This document shows positions 17,845 to 26,031 of a stretch of DNA of 64,000 nt, piece by piece. Under the pieces are notes generated by a model. It was not told the origin of the DNA, ran no database searches, and saw only the letters and a program-made list of their open reading frames with translations. This stretch comes from Nitratireductor sp. Its GTDB lineage: Bacteria > Pseudomonadota > Alphaproteobacteria > Rhizobiales > Rhizobiaceae. The stretch's first letter is position 1. Each line of letters begins with the position of its first letter. Made by a program: the position numbers and the translations under genes. The DNA lies in the NCBI GenBank assembly GCA_020637805.1, contig JACKJU010000012.1:1-64000 (forward strand), written 5' to 3'.

Positions 17845-19166
17845 ACATGATGAAGGTGGCCGGACAGTCATCCAATATCTTCGGTTTGTCGAGCCAGCAG
17901 GGCGCGCTGCGCCTCGACACGCTTATCCGCATCCGCTGGCTGGCGGTGCTGGGGCAGACCACTGCGATTTTCTTTGTCCACTATGTGCTGGGCTTCTCCT
18001 TCCTCATCTATCTCTGCCTGACCTTCGTCGGCGTTTCGGCGTGGCTGAACATCTTCCTTCGCCTGCGCTATCCCGGCCTTGTGCACTGGGAGGGCCTGCC
18101 GGTCATGGGTCTGCTGGGATACGACATCCTCCAGCTTTCCTCGCTGCTCTATCTAACGGGTGGCATCCAGAACCCGTTTTCCCTGCTGCTGGTCGTTCCG
18201 GTCATCATTTCGGCGGCAACGCAAGGCGCGAGGGTGACCATTCCGCTTTTCGTCCTGGCCCTGGGCGCCGTCACCGCGCTCGTCTTCTACTATCAGCCGC
18301 TTCCCTGGTATCCGGATGTGGAACTGAGCATGCCGCTTTTGATAAAGGCCGGCATGTGGACATCTATAGCGCTGACCATGGCCTTCTCCGCGATCTATGC
18401 CCACCGGCTTGCCAATGAATCGCGCAAGCTGGCCGATGCGCTTGCCGCAACCGAAATGGTGATCCAGCGCGAGCAGCACCTGACCACGCTGGACGGGCTT
18501 GCAACTGCGGCTGCTCACGAACTGGGCACGCCGTTGGCCACGATTTCGTTGGTCTCCAAGGAAATCCTTCGCGACGCTGAACCGGGTACCCAGCTTTACG
18601 AGGATGCCCAGTTGCTGCGCAGCCAGGCACGCCGCTGCCGCGATATCCTTGGCCACATCTCTTCCCTTTCGTCCCACGAAGACGAGAACATCGCACGGCT
18701 TTCGATCAATGTTCTGATGGAGGAAATTGCATCACCGCACCGCGATTTCGATATTGCCATCCGGCTGGACGAAAATGGTGAGCTTCCCCGCCCGGTTACC
18801 AGCCGCAATTCGGCAATGCTCTATGGCCTTGGAAATCTCTTCGAGAATGCAATTGACTTCGCCAATTCCCAGGTACGGTTCACCGCCAGCTGGAACGACG
18901 ATAGTGTGGAACTGGAAATCGAGGACGACGGGCCGGGCTTTCCGCCAGGCCTCATCGAGCGTATCGGCGAACCCTATATCTCCAGCCGCCAGCAGCACCG
19001 AAAGGCAAGTGGCGGCGGCCTCGGCCTTGGCCTGTTCATTGCCAAGACCCTTCTCAACCGGTCGGGCGCGCAACTTGTCTTCGAGAACATCACGGAACGT
19101 GGCGGCAGAATAACCGGTGCCAGAGTCAAGGTGCGCTGGAAACGTGCAGAATTCGAGACCATCTGA
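17841..19166 (+). CDS. regB: redox sensor histidine kinase RegB/PrrB/ActS
   Basis: 441 aa. The membrane sensor of a global redox two-component system that controls respiration, carbon and nitrogen fixation or acid tolerance in alphaproteobacteria. Six TM segments lie in residues 30-190, with the quinone-linked motif GGIQNPF at 107-113 in a periplasmic-side loop. The dimerisation and phospho-His site is AAAHELGTPL (His226). The redox-active Cys of RegB has a counterpart at Cys266 in ARRCRDIL. The ATPase domain shows NLFENAIDFA and GGGLGLGLFIAK. Its start overlaps the hrpB stop (ATGA). The regA partner follows after 183 bases, which suggests separate promoters. Confidence 0.95.
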   Translation: MNMMKVAGQSSNIFGLSSQQGALRLDTLIRIRWLAVLGQTTAIFFVHYVLGFSFLIYLCLTFVGVSAWLNIFLRLRYPGLVHWEGLPVMGLLGYDILQLSSLLYLTGGIQNPFSLLLVVPVIISAATQGARVTIPLFVLALGAVTALVFYYQPLPWYPDVELSMPLLIKAGMWTSIALTMAFSAIYAHRLANESRKLADALAATEMVIQREQHLTTLDGLATAAAHELGTPLATISLVSKEILRDAEPGTQLYEDAQLLRSQARRCRDILGHISSLSSHEDENIARLSINVLMEEIASPHRDFDIAIRLDENGELPRPVTSRNSAMLYGLGNLFENAIDFANSQVRFTASWNDDSVELEIEDDGPGFPPGLIERIGEPYISSRQQHRKASGGGLGLGLFIAKTLLNRSGAQLVFENITERGGRITGARVKVRWKRAEFETI

Positions 19167-19349
19167 GCGCGGATCGCCCGGTTCCGGTGCAGAAGGGCGC
19201 GATTCAGCCCTCGCGTTTACCCCGATGGTGCATTGTCACCGCCCGATTGCCCCTAACCTTTGACATTCTCGGTTTTTTTGCCCAAATGAAGGATGTCGGG
19301 CATAGGAAAGGCTGCTGCAAGCCGGGTGATGCCTGTAGAGGGCTATAGC

Positions 19350-19898
19350 ATGGACAACAATCCGGAAGCAGGACAGCTGGGAAGACTGCTTGTCGTCGAT
19401 GATGACAGGCCGTTCCTCAACCGGCTCGCCCGTGCGATGGAAACCCGCGGGTTCGAGGTCGATACAGCCGAGACCCGCGCCGAGGCAATGAAGCTCGTCA
19501 AGGCAGCTGCGCCCGATTTCGCAGTGGTCGACATGCGGCTGGGCGACGGCAACGGCCTCGACGTCATCGAGCGCATCCGCGAGGTCAATCCCGACTGCAA
19601 GGCCATCATACTTACCGGTTACGGCAATATCGCGACCGCTGTTACGGCCGTGAAAATGGGCGCAATAGACTACCTGTCGAAGCCGGCCGATGCAGACGAC
19701 GTATTTGCCGCGCTTACCCGCGATGCGGGCGAACGGGCCGAGCCTCCCGAAAATCCCATGTCTGCCGACCGCGTGCGCTGGGAACATATCCTTCGCGTCT
19801 ACGAACTGTGCGACCGGAACGTTTCCGAGACGGCAAGGCGCCTCAACATGCACAGGCGCACCCTTCAGCGCATCCTGGCCAAGCGCGCTCCGCGCTAG
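19350..19898 (+). CDS. regA: response regulator RegA/PrrA/ActR
   Basis: 182 aa from the ATG at 19350, which has AGAGGG seven bases upstream and gives the length usual for RegA; other in-frame starts would add up to 19 residues. The receiver domain has the acidic pocket VVDDD and phospho-acceptor Asp61 in VVDMRLGDG, conserved Thr in ILTGYG and Lys in LSKPAD. After a Pro-containing linker the C-terminus is a Fis-type helix-turn-helix, NVSETARRLNMHRRTLQRIL, almost invariant in RegA proteins. It should be phosphorylated by the RegB encoded upstream and bind DNA at redox-controlled promoters. Confidence 0.96.
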   Translation: MDNNPEAGQLGRLLVVDDDRPFLNRLARAMETRGFEVDTAETRAEAMKLVKAAAPDFAVVDMRLGDGNGLDVIERIREVNPDCKAIILTGYGNIATAVTAVKMGAIDYLSKPADADDVFAALTRDAGERAEPPENPMSADRVRWEHILRVYELCDRNVSETARRLNMHRRTLQRILAKRAPR

Positions 19899-19909
19899 AA
19901 CAATTCGAG

Positions 19910-20428
19910 TTACTCGCTGTCGCCGGAGCGGGCGGCATCGCCGATGTCGAGTCCCGCTGAAAGCGAGAACTTGCTGACGCGTTCGAGGCGCAGCGCCGCA
20001 AGGCGGGCAAAGCGCAGCGTCAATGCCTTGCGCGCCGCCGGTGCCATCTTCTCTTCCACAAGATCCCGCATGGGATGGGCGCCATACTGGTCGGCGATGA
20101 AGAGGCCCTCCTGTTCGGGGAAGATATCGGCGGGCACATGGGTGTGTGTCGCGAATGCGAAACGGTCGCAGAACGCCCTGTACTCCGGCCACTTGCTGTC
20201 CGACCGGTAGTCTTCCACCGACGACTTGATCTCGATGATGGTGAACATGCCCTTGCGGTCCATTGCCAGAATGTCGGCGCGCCTGCCGCTCGACAGCGGG
20301 AATTCGCACAAGGCGCAATGGCCGGTCTGTTCCAGATGCAGCATCATGCCGCGCTGGATCATCAGCGCCCTTTCGGACTGGCGCCCGTCGATCAGCGGAT
20401 TGGACTGGCCGAAGGAAACGATAGGCAT
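19910..20428 (-). CDS. mmcB: MmcB-family DNA repair protein
   Basis: 172 aa from the ATG at 20428, chosen because the family starts with a short M-IVS block followed by NPLIDGRQSERA; GGAAG lies 5 bases upstream. Two further upstream Met codons (20440, 20476) are possible. The PD-(D/E)XK-like core is visible: SGRRADILAMD and IIEIKSSVEDYRSD, then KWPEYR.FCDRFAFAT. In Caulobacter MmcB protects against mitomycin C in the SOS response. Convergent with regA, 11 bases apart. Confidence 0.9.
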   Translation of the reverse strand: MPIVSFGQSNPLIDGRQSERALMIQRGMMLHLEQTGHCALCEFPLSSGRRADILAMDRKGMFTIIEIKSSVEDYRSDSKWPEYRAFCDRFAFATHTHVPADIFPEQEGLFIADQYGAHPMRDLVEEKMAPAARKALTLRFARLAALRLERVSKFSLSAGLDIGDAARSGDSE

Positions 20429-20697
20429 CTGTTCTTCCATTGGTCTGGATTGGGGGTTGTATCCGGAATGCAACACCCCGGCTGCTTGTTTTGATTGTAA
20501 TCCGATTCAGCTTGCGAAGTTAACCGCCTGCCGGTAGCAGGGAAAGACAGGGCCGGAACAGTATGGCGAGGTTCCGGAAAAATTCTCCAAAATCAGACTG
20601 TTGCGGCAGGAGCAATTCCGCCGGCCGGGATTGATGGTGGTGAATGCCCGCATTCGCGGCGCAGGTACCGCTGCGAGGCAATCAACAGGCAGCCTCC

Positions 20698-21537
20698 ATG
20701 GTTCACAAAATGAAGAAATCTATTCTTGTTTCAATCTGCATGGCCGGTGCCGTTGCGCTTTCGGGCTGCACAACCGCTTCGAGCACGCGCGAAGATGCCC
20801 CGGCCGCGAAAAAGGCCGCAACCGCGGCTGCAGAAAAGCCGAAGCTGAAGAAGATCGAGTTCAAGTTCCCGAAATTCGAGTTTCCGAAGTTCAAGCCGGT
20901 CCGCAAGGCAGGCGACGGTACCTCCGTTCGCACCGCCTCGATGGTGAAACCCGGCAATCCGTTTTTCGCATCCCGCGACCCCGCCGACGAGTTCATCAAT
21001 GACTACCGCGAGGTTCGTGACGGCGATTTCGTTCTGCCTGCCATTCCGGTCGAGAAGATCGACAAGCAGTTCCTGCGCCAGCGGGTCAACTACGTGACCA
21101 GGGAGAAGCCCGGCACGATCGTTGTCGATGTTCCCAAGCGCTTTCTCTATCTCGTCGAACCCAACGGCAAGGCGATCCGTTACGGCGTGGGTGTAGGCAA
21201 GGCCGGTTTCGAATGGTCAGGTGACGCCTACATCGCGTGGAAGAAGCAGTGGCCGACCTGGACACCGCCCGCCGAAATGATTTCCCGCAAGCCTGAACTG
21301 GAAAAATACTCGGAAGACAATGGCGGCATGCAGCCGGGTCTCGACAACCCGCTTGGCGCCCGCGCCCTCTATCTCTTCCAGGACGGCAAGGACACACTCT
21401 ATCGTCTGCACGGCACGCCGGTCTGGCAGTCGATCGGCACAGCGGCTTCGTCCGGCTGCATCCGCCTGATGAACCAGGACATCATCGACCTCTACGCACG
21501 GGTCAATGGCCGTCCGAAGGTTGTCGTCAAGCAGTAA
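20698..21537 (+). CDS. L,D-transpeptidase (YkuD) lipoprotein
   Basis: 279 aa from the ATG at 20698 (or 275 aa from 20710). The N-terminus has a basic start, a hydrophobic core and a lipobox ALSGC, so it is a predicted lipoprotein. A low-complexity stretch follows with repeated KFPKF/EFPKF units (about residues 50-70), then a linker, and a YkuD catalytic domain in the last 150 residues: LHGTPVWQSIG and SSGCIRL, whose Cys is the nucleophile. Such enzymes make 3-3 cross-links in peptidoglycan or attach lipoproteins to it. The Lys/Phe/Pro repeats may reach across the periplasm or bind the wall. Transcribed alone, ended by the terminator at 21564. Confidence 0.92.
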   Translation: MVHKMKKSILVSICMAGAVALSGCTTASSTREDAPAAKKAATAAAEKPKLKKIEFKFPKFEFPKFKPVRKAGDGTSVRTASMVKPGNPFFASRDPADEFINDYREVRDGDFVLPAIPVEKIDKQFLRQRVNYVTREKPGTIVVDVPKRFLYLVEPNGKAIRYGVGVGKAGFEWSGDAYIAWKKQWPTWTPPAEMISRKPELEKYSEDNGGMQPGLDNPLGARALYLFQDGKDTLYRLHGTPVWQSIGTAASSGCIRLMNQDIIDLYARVNGRPKVVVKQ

Positions 21538-21563
21538 GGCCTGCACCGATATCGTAATGAAGG

Positions 21564-21597
21564 AAGCCCGCTCCGGTCGCCGGTAGCGGGCTTTTTT
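21564..21597 (+). terminator. Rho-independent terminator after the L,D-transpeptidase gene
   Basis: AAGCCCGCT pairs with AGCGGGCTT around a GC-rich loop that can itself pair (CCGG...CCGG), followed by a T-run. It starts 26 bases after the stop codon. Confidence 0.9.
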
Positions 21598-21617
21598 CAT
21601 TGGGCCTGAAGACTGGC

Positions 21618-22106
21618 CTACTTCTTTGCGCCGACCACAGGCTCTGTAATGTCGGCCATGTCGACGAGATTGGCCTTCAGCCCCTTGTGCCGGTAGAGGC
21701 GCTTGTTGAGGTGCGGATAGTCACCCACATCCTGCGCGAGCCTTTCGCCGACCACTATTGCGCGAAGGGTCTCATCGCCCGTGTTGTGAAGGGTGTGTGC
21801 CTTTCCACCCTTGCGGTAGCCGATGAAATCACCCGCCTTCACGGAAAACTTCTCGTCTCCGATTTCAGCCGTCGCCGTGCCGGAAAGAATGTAGACCGCC
21901 TCGTCCTCGTGATAGTGCATGTGGAACTCGGTGGTCTGGCAACCCGGCTCCACCTCGACAATGTGAAAGCCGATACCGGTCAGCCCCGTCAGATCGCCCA
22001 GCGACTTGTTGATGCGGCGTGCGTTCTGGTTCAGGAAATGGGTCTTTTCGAGCCCCTGCATGGCGGCGATTTCCTCTGCCGTGACAAGGTATGTCTCATC
22101 GCTCAT
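21618..22106 (-). CDS. cupin-domain protein
   Basis: 162 aa. A single RmlC-like cupin: metal-binding motif 1 reads EFHMHYHEDEAVYILSG and motif 2 GDFIGYRKGGKAHTLHN. The N-terminus contains a helix (ALARRINKSLGDLTG-like stretch NARRINKSLGDLTG). Such proteins may be isomerases, dioxygenases or small-molecule sensors; no specific function can be assigned. It lies 30 bases downstream of the DxD glycosyltransferase-like gene and likely shares its transcript, which makes a role in sugar metabolism possible but unproven. GGAGACAGC precedes the ATG. Confidence 0.85.
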   Translation of the reverse strand: MSDETYLVTAEEIAAMQGLEKTHFLNQNARRINKSLGDLTGLTGIGFHIVEVEPGCQTTEFHMHYHEDEAVYILSGTATAEIGDEKFSVKAGDFIGYRKGGKAHTLHNTGDETLRAIVVGERLAQDVGDYPHLNKRLYRHKGLKANLVDMADITEPVVGAKK

Positions 22107-22136
22107 CGTTGCTGTCTCCTGCCTTGAAATCCGGTG

Positions 22137-22967
22137 CTACAGCCGCCAGTGCTCGGCCACGAAGGGCGCCTGTTTCAGATGCCCGCAATGGCGGTCCCTG
22201 ACGTCGCGTGGGTTGACCTTGCCGGCGAAGGAGACGATTGCCTCGCCCTTTCCGGGTAGGCGCGCCTTGCCGAACCATGCCGTGGTAAGGCCGATATCGC
22301 CTGCGAGCCTGCCGAGCTTGTAGCTCGCCGCCCTGGCATCGCAGTCGAGCCGGTAGATGATGATTTTCTCTTCCGGAAAGTAAACCGGTTCGCGGTCCTT
22401 CAGTTCGTAGGCCAGCCAGCGCTGTTCTGAAAAATCATTTCCGTTGAGGCCCGGAAACTTGTCCGAATGGCCAAAGGGATCGGCGATGAAATCGTCCCAC
22501 ACCTGGCGCAGGCTTCCCACGCGAACGCGATAGACGGCGCCATGCCCGCGAAAGATCTCGGCACCCTCGCGGTCGGACTCGGTCGCCTTGCCGCGGTGGC
22601 GTGCGATAATGAAATCCTCTTCCGGCCTGTCCGCCAGGAAATCCAGGCTACCGACGACGACAAGATCGATATCGAGGCTGACGACATGCTCGTCGGGACC
22701 AAGCCCCAGGAACCCGTCCGAAAAGGTCCATATCTTGGGACCGTTTCCCGGCAGGTCGTAGGGCGGCATGGCGCGCACCTCGACCTCGCTTTCGTCAATG
22801 CCTGTGGCATCGTCGGTAATGCAGAAGAAGCGGTGCGGCAGCGAGAGATTGCGCTTCACCATGGCGCGCAGGATGTTCACCTCCTCGGCTGTATACATCG
22901 TGCCCCATTTGTAGCAGATCACGTTGAGATGGGTGACCGGTGCCGCCGGTCTCGCCTTTGCCGTCAT
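22137..22967 (-). CDS. uncharacterised DxD glycosyltransferase-like protein, copy 1
   Basis: 276 aa from the ATG at 22967, which overlaps the stop of the upstream GT4 gene (ATGA). It begins with a Rossmann-type strand HLNVICYKWGTMY and has a DxD motif in VVSLDIDLVVV near residue 104, as in GT-A glycosyltransferases. HRFFCITDDATG and the C-terminal VNPRDVRDRHCGHLK..PF.AEHW are shared almost word for word with the protein at 32389-33174. No named family is recognised. By context, coupled to a GT4 gene, it may add a sugar to a surface polysaccharide or glycoconjugate. Confidence 0.82.
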   Translation of the reverse strand: MTAKARPAAPVTHLNVICYKWGTMYTAEEVNILRAMVKRNLSLPHRFFCITDDATGIDESEVEVRAMPPYDLPGNGPKIWTFSDGFLGLGPDEHVVSLDIDLVVVGSLDFLADRPEEDFIIARHRGKATESDREGAEIFRGHGAVYRVRVGSLRQVWDDFIADPFGHSDKFPGLNGNDFSEQRWLAYELKDREPVYFPEEKIIIYRLDCDARAASYKLGRLAGDIGLTTAWFGKARLPGKGEAIVSFAGKVNPRDVRDRHCGHLKQAPFVAEHWRL

Positions 22968-24187
22968 GCTGAAAATTCCGCTGTTACCTTGTCCAGTGCT
23001 TCCTGCCATAAATGCGCGGCGGTTGCAGGGGAAAAATCCGTTTCGATGCACCGTGCAGCGGCCTTGCCGATCTGCCGGGCAAGTGTCGGGTCATCCAGCA
23101 GGCGGTCGAGGGCTGCTGCAAGTTCCCCGCTATGTCCAGCCGGAACCAGGAAACCTTCAACGCCATCGTCGACCAGTCCCTCGAACGCCGGTAGGCGGTA
23201 GGCAAGAACCGGCAGCCCGCATGCCATCGCTTCCATTGCCGCCTTCGGCAGGCTTTCGGGATGAACGGACGGAAACAGAAATGCTTCCGCCTTGCCAAGG
23301 ACTTTCGGCAGGGCGGAATGGGCGACGGGGCCGGGCAGGATAAGCCGGTCACCCACGCCTTTCGCCTGTGCCGCGGCTTTCAACTTCGAAAGCGTTTCAT
23401 CGCTGGCGCCGCCCATTGCCACGATCGCAAGATCGCGATTCCTGGAGGCTGCGGCAATCGCCACCAGATCGAATGCGCCCTTGGCCTTGGTGATGCGCCC
23501 GAGATAGACCACATAGCGCTGGCCGTTCCTTAACAACGCTTCGAGGGCAGGAGGCACTTCACCTGCTTGCTGCTGAGTGAAAGACGTGTCGAAACCATAG
23601 GGAATGTAGGCGGTTTCCACCTTTTCCCACCAATAGGCCTGCCTGAGCCCGCGCGCCAGCGCAGGAGAGTTGCAGACGATCAGGCTTGCTCCAATCATGC
23701 TTTCTGAAAGGTCACGATGGGTGGCGGCATGGAGCCGGGCATGCAATTTCCTGCGGATGGTCCCGCCAATCCTCGGGCGGATTTCATATCCCTGGAGCCA
23801 GTCCGGATAGGTGCCTTCATGCAGGATCACCGGAAGCGTTCGCGCAAAGCTGCTCAGTCTGGAATATCCGAGCGGGCTCGTTCCCCGTCCCATGACAATG
23901 TCGAAGGGACGCTCCCTGTGCAGCCTGTCGAACAATTCAGCACTTCTACGCCAGAATGCTGCATCCGGTTTCTCCGGCTTCGTTCCGGCCAGGTAATGGA
24001 CCGGTACGCCGGCTTCGTCCTCACGTTCGGTTTTTCCATCCGGATGTGCGGTGGTAATGACCGTCACCTCGTGACCCAGTGTGGCCAATTCCTGCGCGAC
24101 GATCGAAAACGGCCATCTGAACTTGCCGCCGCGATGCGCATTCATCGCCTTTGCGAAAATGCAGATGTTGCGAGTTGTGCCGGCCAT
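22964..24187 (-). CDS. glycosyltransferase family 4
   Basis: 407 aa, GT-B fold. The N-terminal domain starts ICIFAKAMNAHRGGKFRWPF with the Gly-rich acceptor loop. The C-terminal domain carries VVYLGRITKAKGAFDLV and the nucleotide-sugar signature FLFPSVHPESLPKAAMEAMACGLPVLA (E-x7-E). It transfers a hexose or similar sugar in the cytoplasm to a growing surface glycan; donor and acceptor unknown. First gene of a short minus-strand operon with the DxD protein and the cupin. Confidence 0.92.
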   Translation of the reverse strand: MAGTTRNICIFAKAMNAHRGGKFRWPFSIVAQELATLGHEVTVITTAHPDGKTEREDEAGVPVHYLAGTKPEKPDAAFWRRSAELFDRLHRERPFDIVMGRGTSPLGYSRLSSFARTLPVILHEGTYPDWLQGYEIRPRIGGTIRRKLHARLHAATHRDLSESMIGASLIVCNSPALARGLRQAYWWEKVETAYIPYGFDTSFTQQQAGEVPPALEALLRNGQRYVVYLGRITKAKGAFDLVAIAAASRNRDLAIVAMGGASDETLSKLKAAAQAKGVGDRLILPGPVAHSALPKVLGKAEAFLFPSVHPESLPKAAMEAMACGLPVLAYRLPAFEGLVDDGVEGFLVPAGHSGELAAALDRLLDDPTLARQIGKAAARCIETDFSPATAAHLWQEALDKVTAEFSA

Positions 24188-24344
24188 TCAGGCTTCGCTG
24201 CCCCTTGTTTGCTGATCGTACCGCCAAGGCCTCAAGGGCCGCGCTGCAGTGCAGTTCTAACAGCAGCGGAATGCCGGAATCCAGCCATTTGCTGGCGTTG
24301 GGGATGACGGGGTGAGGGGCGCAACCGGTTTCAACCGAACCGGA

Positions 24345-24572
24345 TCACCGCGACAGGTGCAGGTCCCAGTCCATCGGTGCGTAGCGGCAGCCAAACACGA
24401 TGTGCTTCACTCCCTCAGGCGGTTGTACCTGCTTCAGGAATTCCACGCGTTCGAGGCACTCCCTGCGCGTGCCGTATTCAACGGGCGAAAAACCGGGATA
24501 GGAATGCCCGTCCATGAACGTTCCGTCGGTCATGTAGAGCATGGCGGTAAGGAGCGTTTTGACGGGTGTCAC
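24345..24572 (-). CDS. small protein of unknown function (75 aa)
   Basis: GTG start at 24572 with AAGGAGAG close upstream, which supports the gene. The 75-residue product is soluble, rich in aromatic residues and Met, with YMTDGTFMDGHSYPGFSPVEYGT, a short helix with RECLERVEFLKQV, and a C-terminus GCRYAPMDWDLHLSR. No family recognised and no TM segment or signal peptide. It is divergent from the hydroxycinnamate operon across a 199-base AT-rich region, and lies downstream of nothing else on its strand. Confidence 0.68.
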   Translation of the reverse strand: MTPVKTLLTAMLYMTDGTFMDGHSYPGFSPVEYGTRRECLERVEFLKQVQPPEGVKHIVFGCRYAPMDWDLHLSR

Positions 24573-24681
24573 GGCTCTCTCCTTCTTCCGGGATTGTCTT
24601 CTGGCGGTTCAAGGATGAGACCGGAGAGGCGTCTGCGTCCAGTCACGATTGCGTCAGTGCATCGGGCTGCAGCGTATCGAC

Positions 24682-24726
24682 ATTTTAGTTATTTACAAAA
24701 ATAGTTATGTAATGTAATTAAATGCA
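24682..24726. promoter_or_regulatory. AT-rich control region upstream of the crotonase-MarR-fcs operon
   Basis: A markedly AT-rich patch in GC-rich surroundings. It holds a direct repeat TAGTTAT (24686-24692 and 24702-24708, 16 bases apart) and a small palindrome TAAT-GTA-ATTA (24710-24720). It lies about 50 bases before the operon's first ATG. This is the natural place for the operon promoter and for binding by the MarR regulator encoded second in the operon. No biochemical match was made. Confidence 0.45.
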
Positions 24727-24771
24727 ATCCCGGCTGCTGGCCGGATTGCCAGAGCGGCGGGAGGAAATTTC

Positions 24772-25542
24772 ATGACCATGTTGAATGTCGAACTCGACGG
24801 CGAAATCGCCGTTCTGACCATGAACCGCCCCGGCAAGCGCAATGCAATGTGCGACGAACTCCTGGGTGAGATCGACGCGTTCTTTTCGAGGCCACCTGCT
24901 GAAGCCAAGGTCGCGGTACTGACCGGAACCGAAGGCCATTACTGCTCGGGCCTTGACCTTTCCGAACACAAGCAGCGCGATGCCGAGGGCACCATGCGCC
25001 ACTCGCGCGGTTGGCATGCCGTGATGGACCGCATCCAGTATGGCGGTCTTCCCGTGATATCGGCCATGTTCGGCGCGGTGATCGGCGGCGGTCTTGAAAT
25101 GGCCGCCTCCACCCATGTCCGCATTGCCGAACCATCGACGATCTTCCAATTGCCCGAAGGCCGCCGCGGCATCTTCGTTGGCGGCGGCGCATCCGTCCGT
25201 GTTGGCCGCATACTCGGTGCCGACCGGATGATCGAGATGATGCTGACCGGGCGCAAGTACAACGCCGATGAGGGCCTGGCGCTGGGGCTGGCCCACTATT
25301 CGGTGGGCGAGGGCGAAGCGCTTCCCATGGCGATGGACCTTGCGCGCAAGATCGCCTCCAACGCGCCGCTCTCCAACTACATCATGATCCAGGGCATCAG
25401 CAGGATCGAGGACATGGCCAAGGCTGACGGCCTGTTCACGGAAAGCCTGTGCGCAGCCCTGACCCAGACCAGCCCGGACGCGGTGGAAGGATTGAAGGCG
25501 TTTCTGGAGAAGCGCGATCCTTCCTTCGGCAAGAAGGGCTGA
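24772..25542 (+). CDS. crotonase-family enoyl-CoA hydratase (hydroxycinnamoyl-CoA type by context)
   Basis: 256 aa. Crotonase fold with oxyanion-hole motifs HYCSGLDL (about residues 57-64) and IGGGLEMA, whose Glu matches the first catalytic Glu, and IFQLPEGRRG with the second Glu; the following usual Pro-Gly is VGGGAS. Both catalytic Glu are therefore kept. With feruloyl-CoA synthase two genes on, it most likely hydrates the double bond of a hydroxycinnamoyl-CoA; whether it also cleaves to the aldehyde (lyase) cannot be told. Strong GGGAGGAAATT ribosome site. First gene of the operon. Confidence 0.85.
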   Translation: MTMLNVELDGEIAVLTMNRPGKRNAMCDELLGEIDAFFSRPPAEAKVAVLTGTEGHYCSGLDLSEHKQRDAEGTMRHSRGWHAVMDRIQYGGLPVISAMFGAVIGGGLEMAASTHVRIAEPSTIFQLPEGRRGIFVGGGASVRVGRILGADRMIEMMLTGRKYNADEGLALGLAHYSVGEGEALPMAMDLARKIASNAPLSNYIMIQGISRIEDMAKADGLFTESLCAALTQTSPDAVEGLKAFLEKRDPSFGKKG

Positions 25543-25567
25543 GAAGAACCGGCGGGGAGGGGAAATC

Positions 25568-26029
25568 ATGGAAGTTGAGACTGAACCGGATGACAAGGTA
25601 CTGCGCGGCTTCGCCGGATACGGCTTGAAGCGTGCATGGCTTGCAGTTCACTCGGAGCTGACCTCCGCGCTCGAACGCTTCGACCTCAAATTGATCACCT
25701 ATTCCGCGCTCGCGCTGATTGTCGCCAATCCGGGGCTTCGGCCCTCGCAGCTTGCAGAACTTCTCGCGCTCGAACGCTCCAATCTGGTTGGCTTTCTCGA
25801 TCAACTTGAAAAAAGCGGGTTGATCCGGCGATCAGCGAGCAGGGTTGACCGCAGGGCACAGGTGCTGACCGCGACCGACGCCGGACGGGAGGTTTGCCGC
25901 AAGGCGACAGAAGCCATCGCCAGGAGCGAGGAGGCAATGCTGGGCCAGGTCACGCAAGCCGAACGCTCCGTGCTTACAGGTGCATTGCGAAAGATTGAAA
26001 CCGCCGCCGCGCGGTTACGGGAGGAATAG
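25568..26029 (+). CDS. MarR-family transcriptional regulator (HcaR/CouR/FerR-like by context)
   Basis: 153 aa. Winged helix with helix-turn-helix around NPGLRPSQLAELLALERSNLVGFLDQLEKSGLIRR and the wing containing DRRAQVLTATDAG. Regulators of this family in hydroxycinnamate clusters (HcaR, CouR, FerR) repress the operon and are released by the CoA thioester. This one is embedded as the second gene of the operon it probably controls, 25 bases after the crotonase gene and 2 bases before the CoA-synthase start, so it would autoregulate. Confidence 0.88.
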   Translation: MEVETEPDDKVLRGFAGYGLKRAWLAVHSELTSALERFDLKLITYSALALIVANPGLRPSQLAELLALERSNLVGFLDQLEKSGLIRRSASRVDRRAQVLTATDAGREVCRKATEAIARSEEAMLGQVTQAERSVLTGALRKIETAAARLREE

Positions 26030-26031
26030 AA

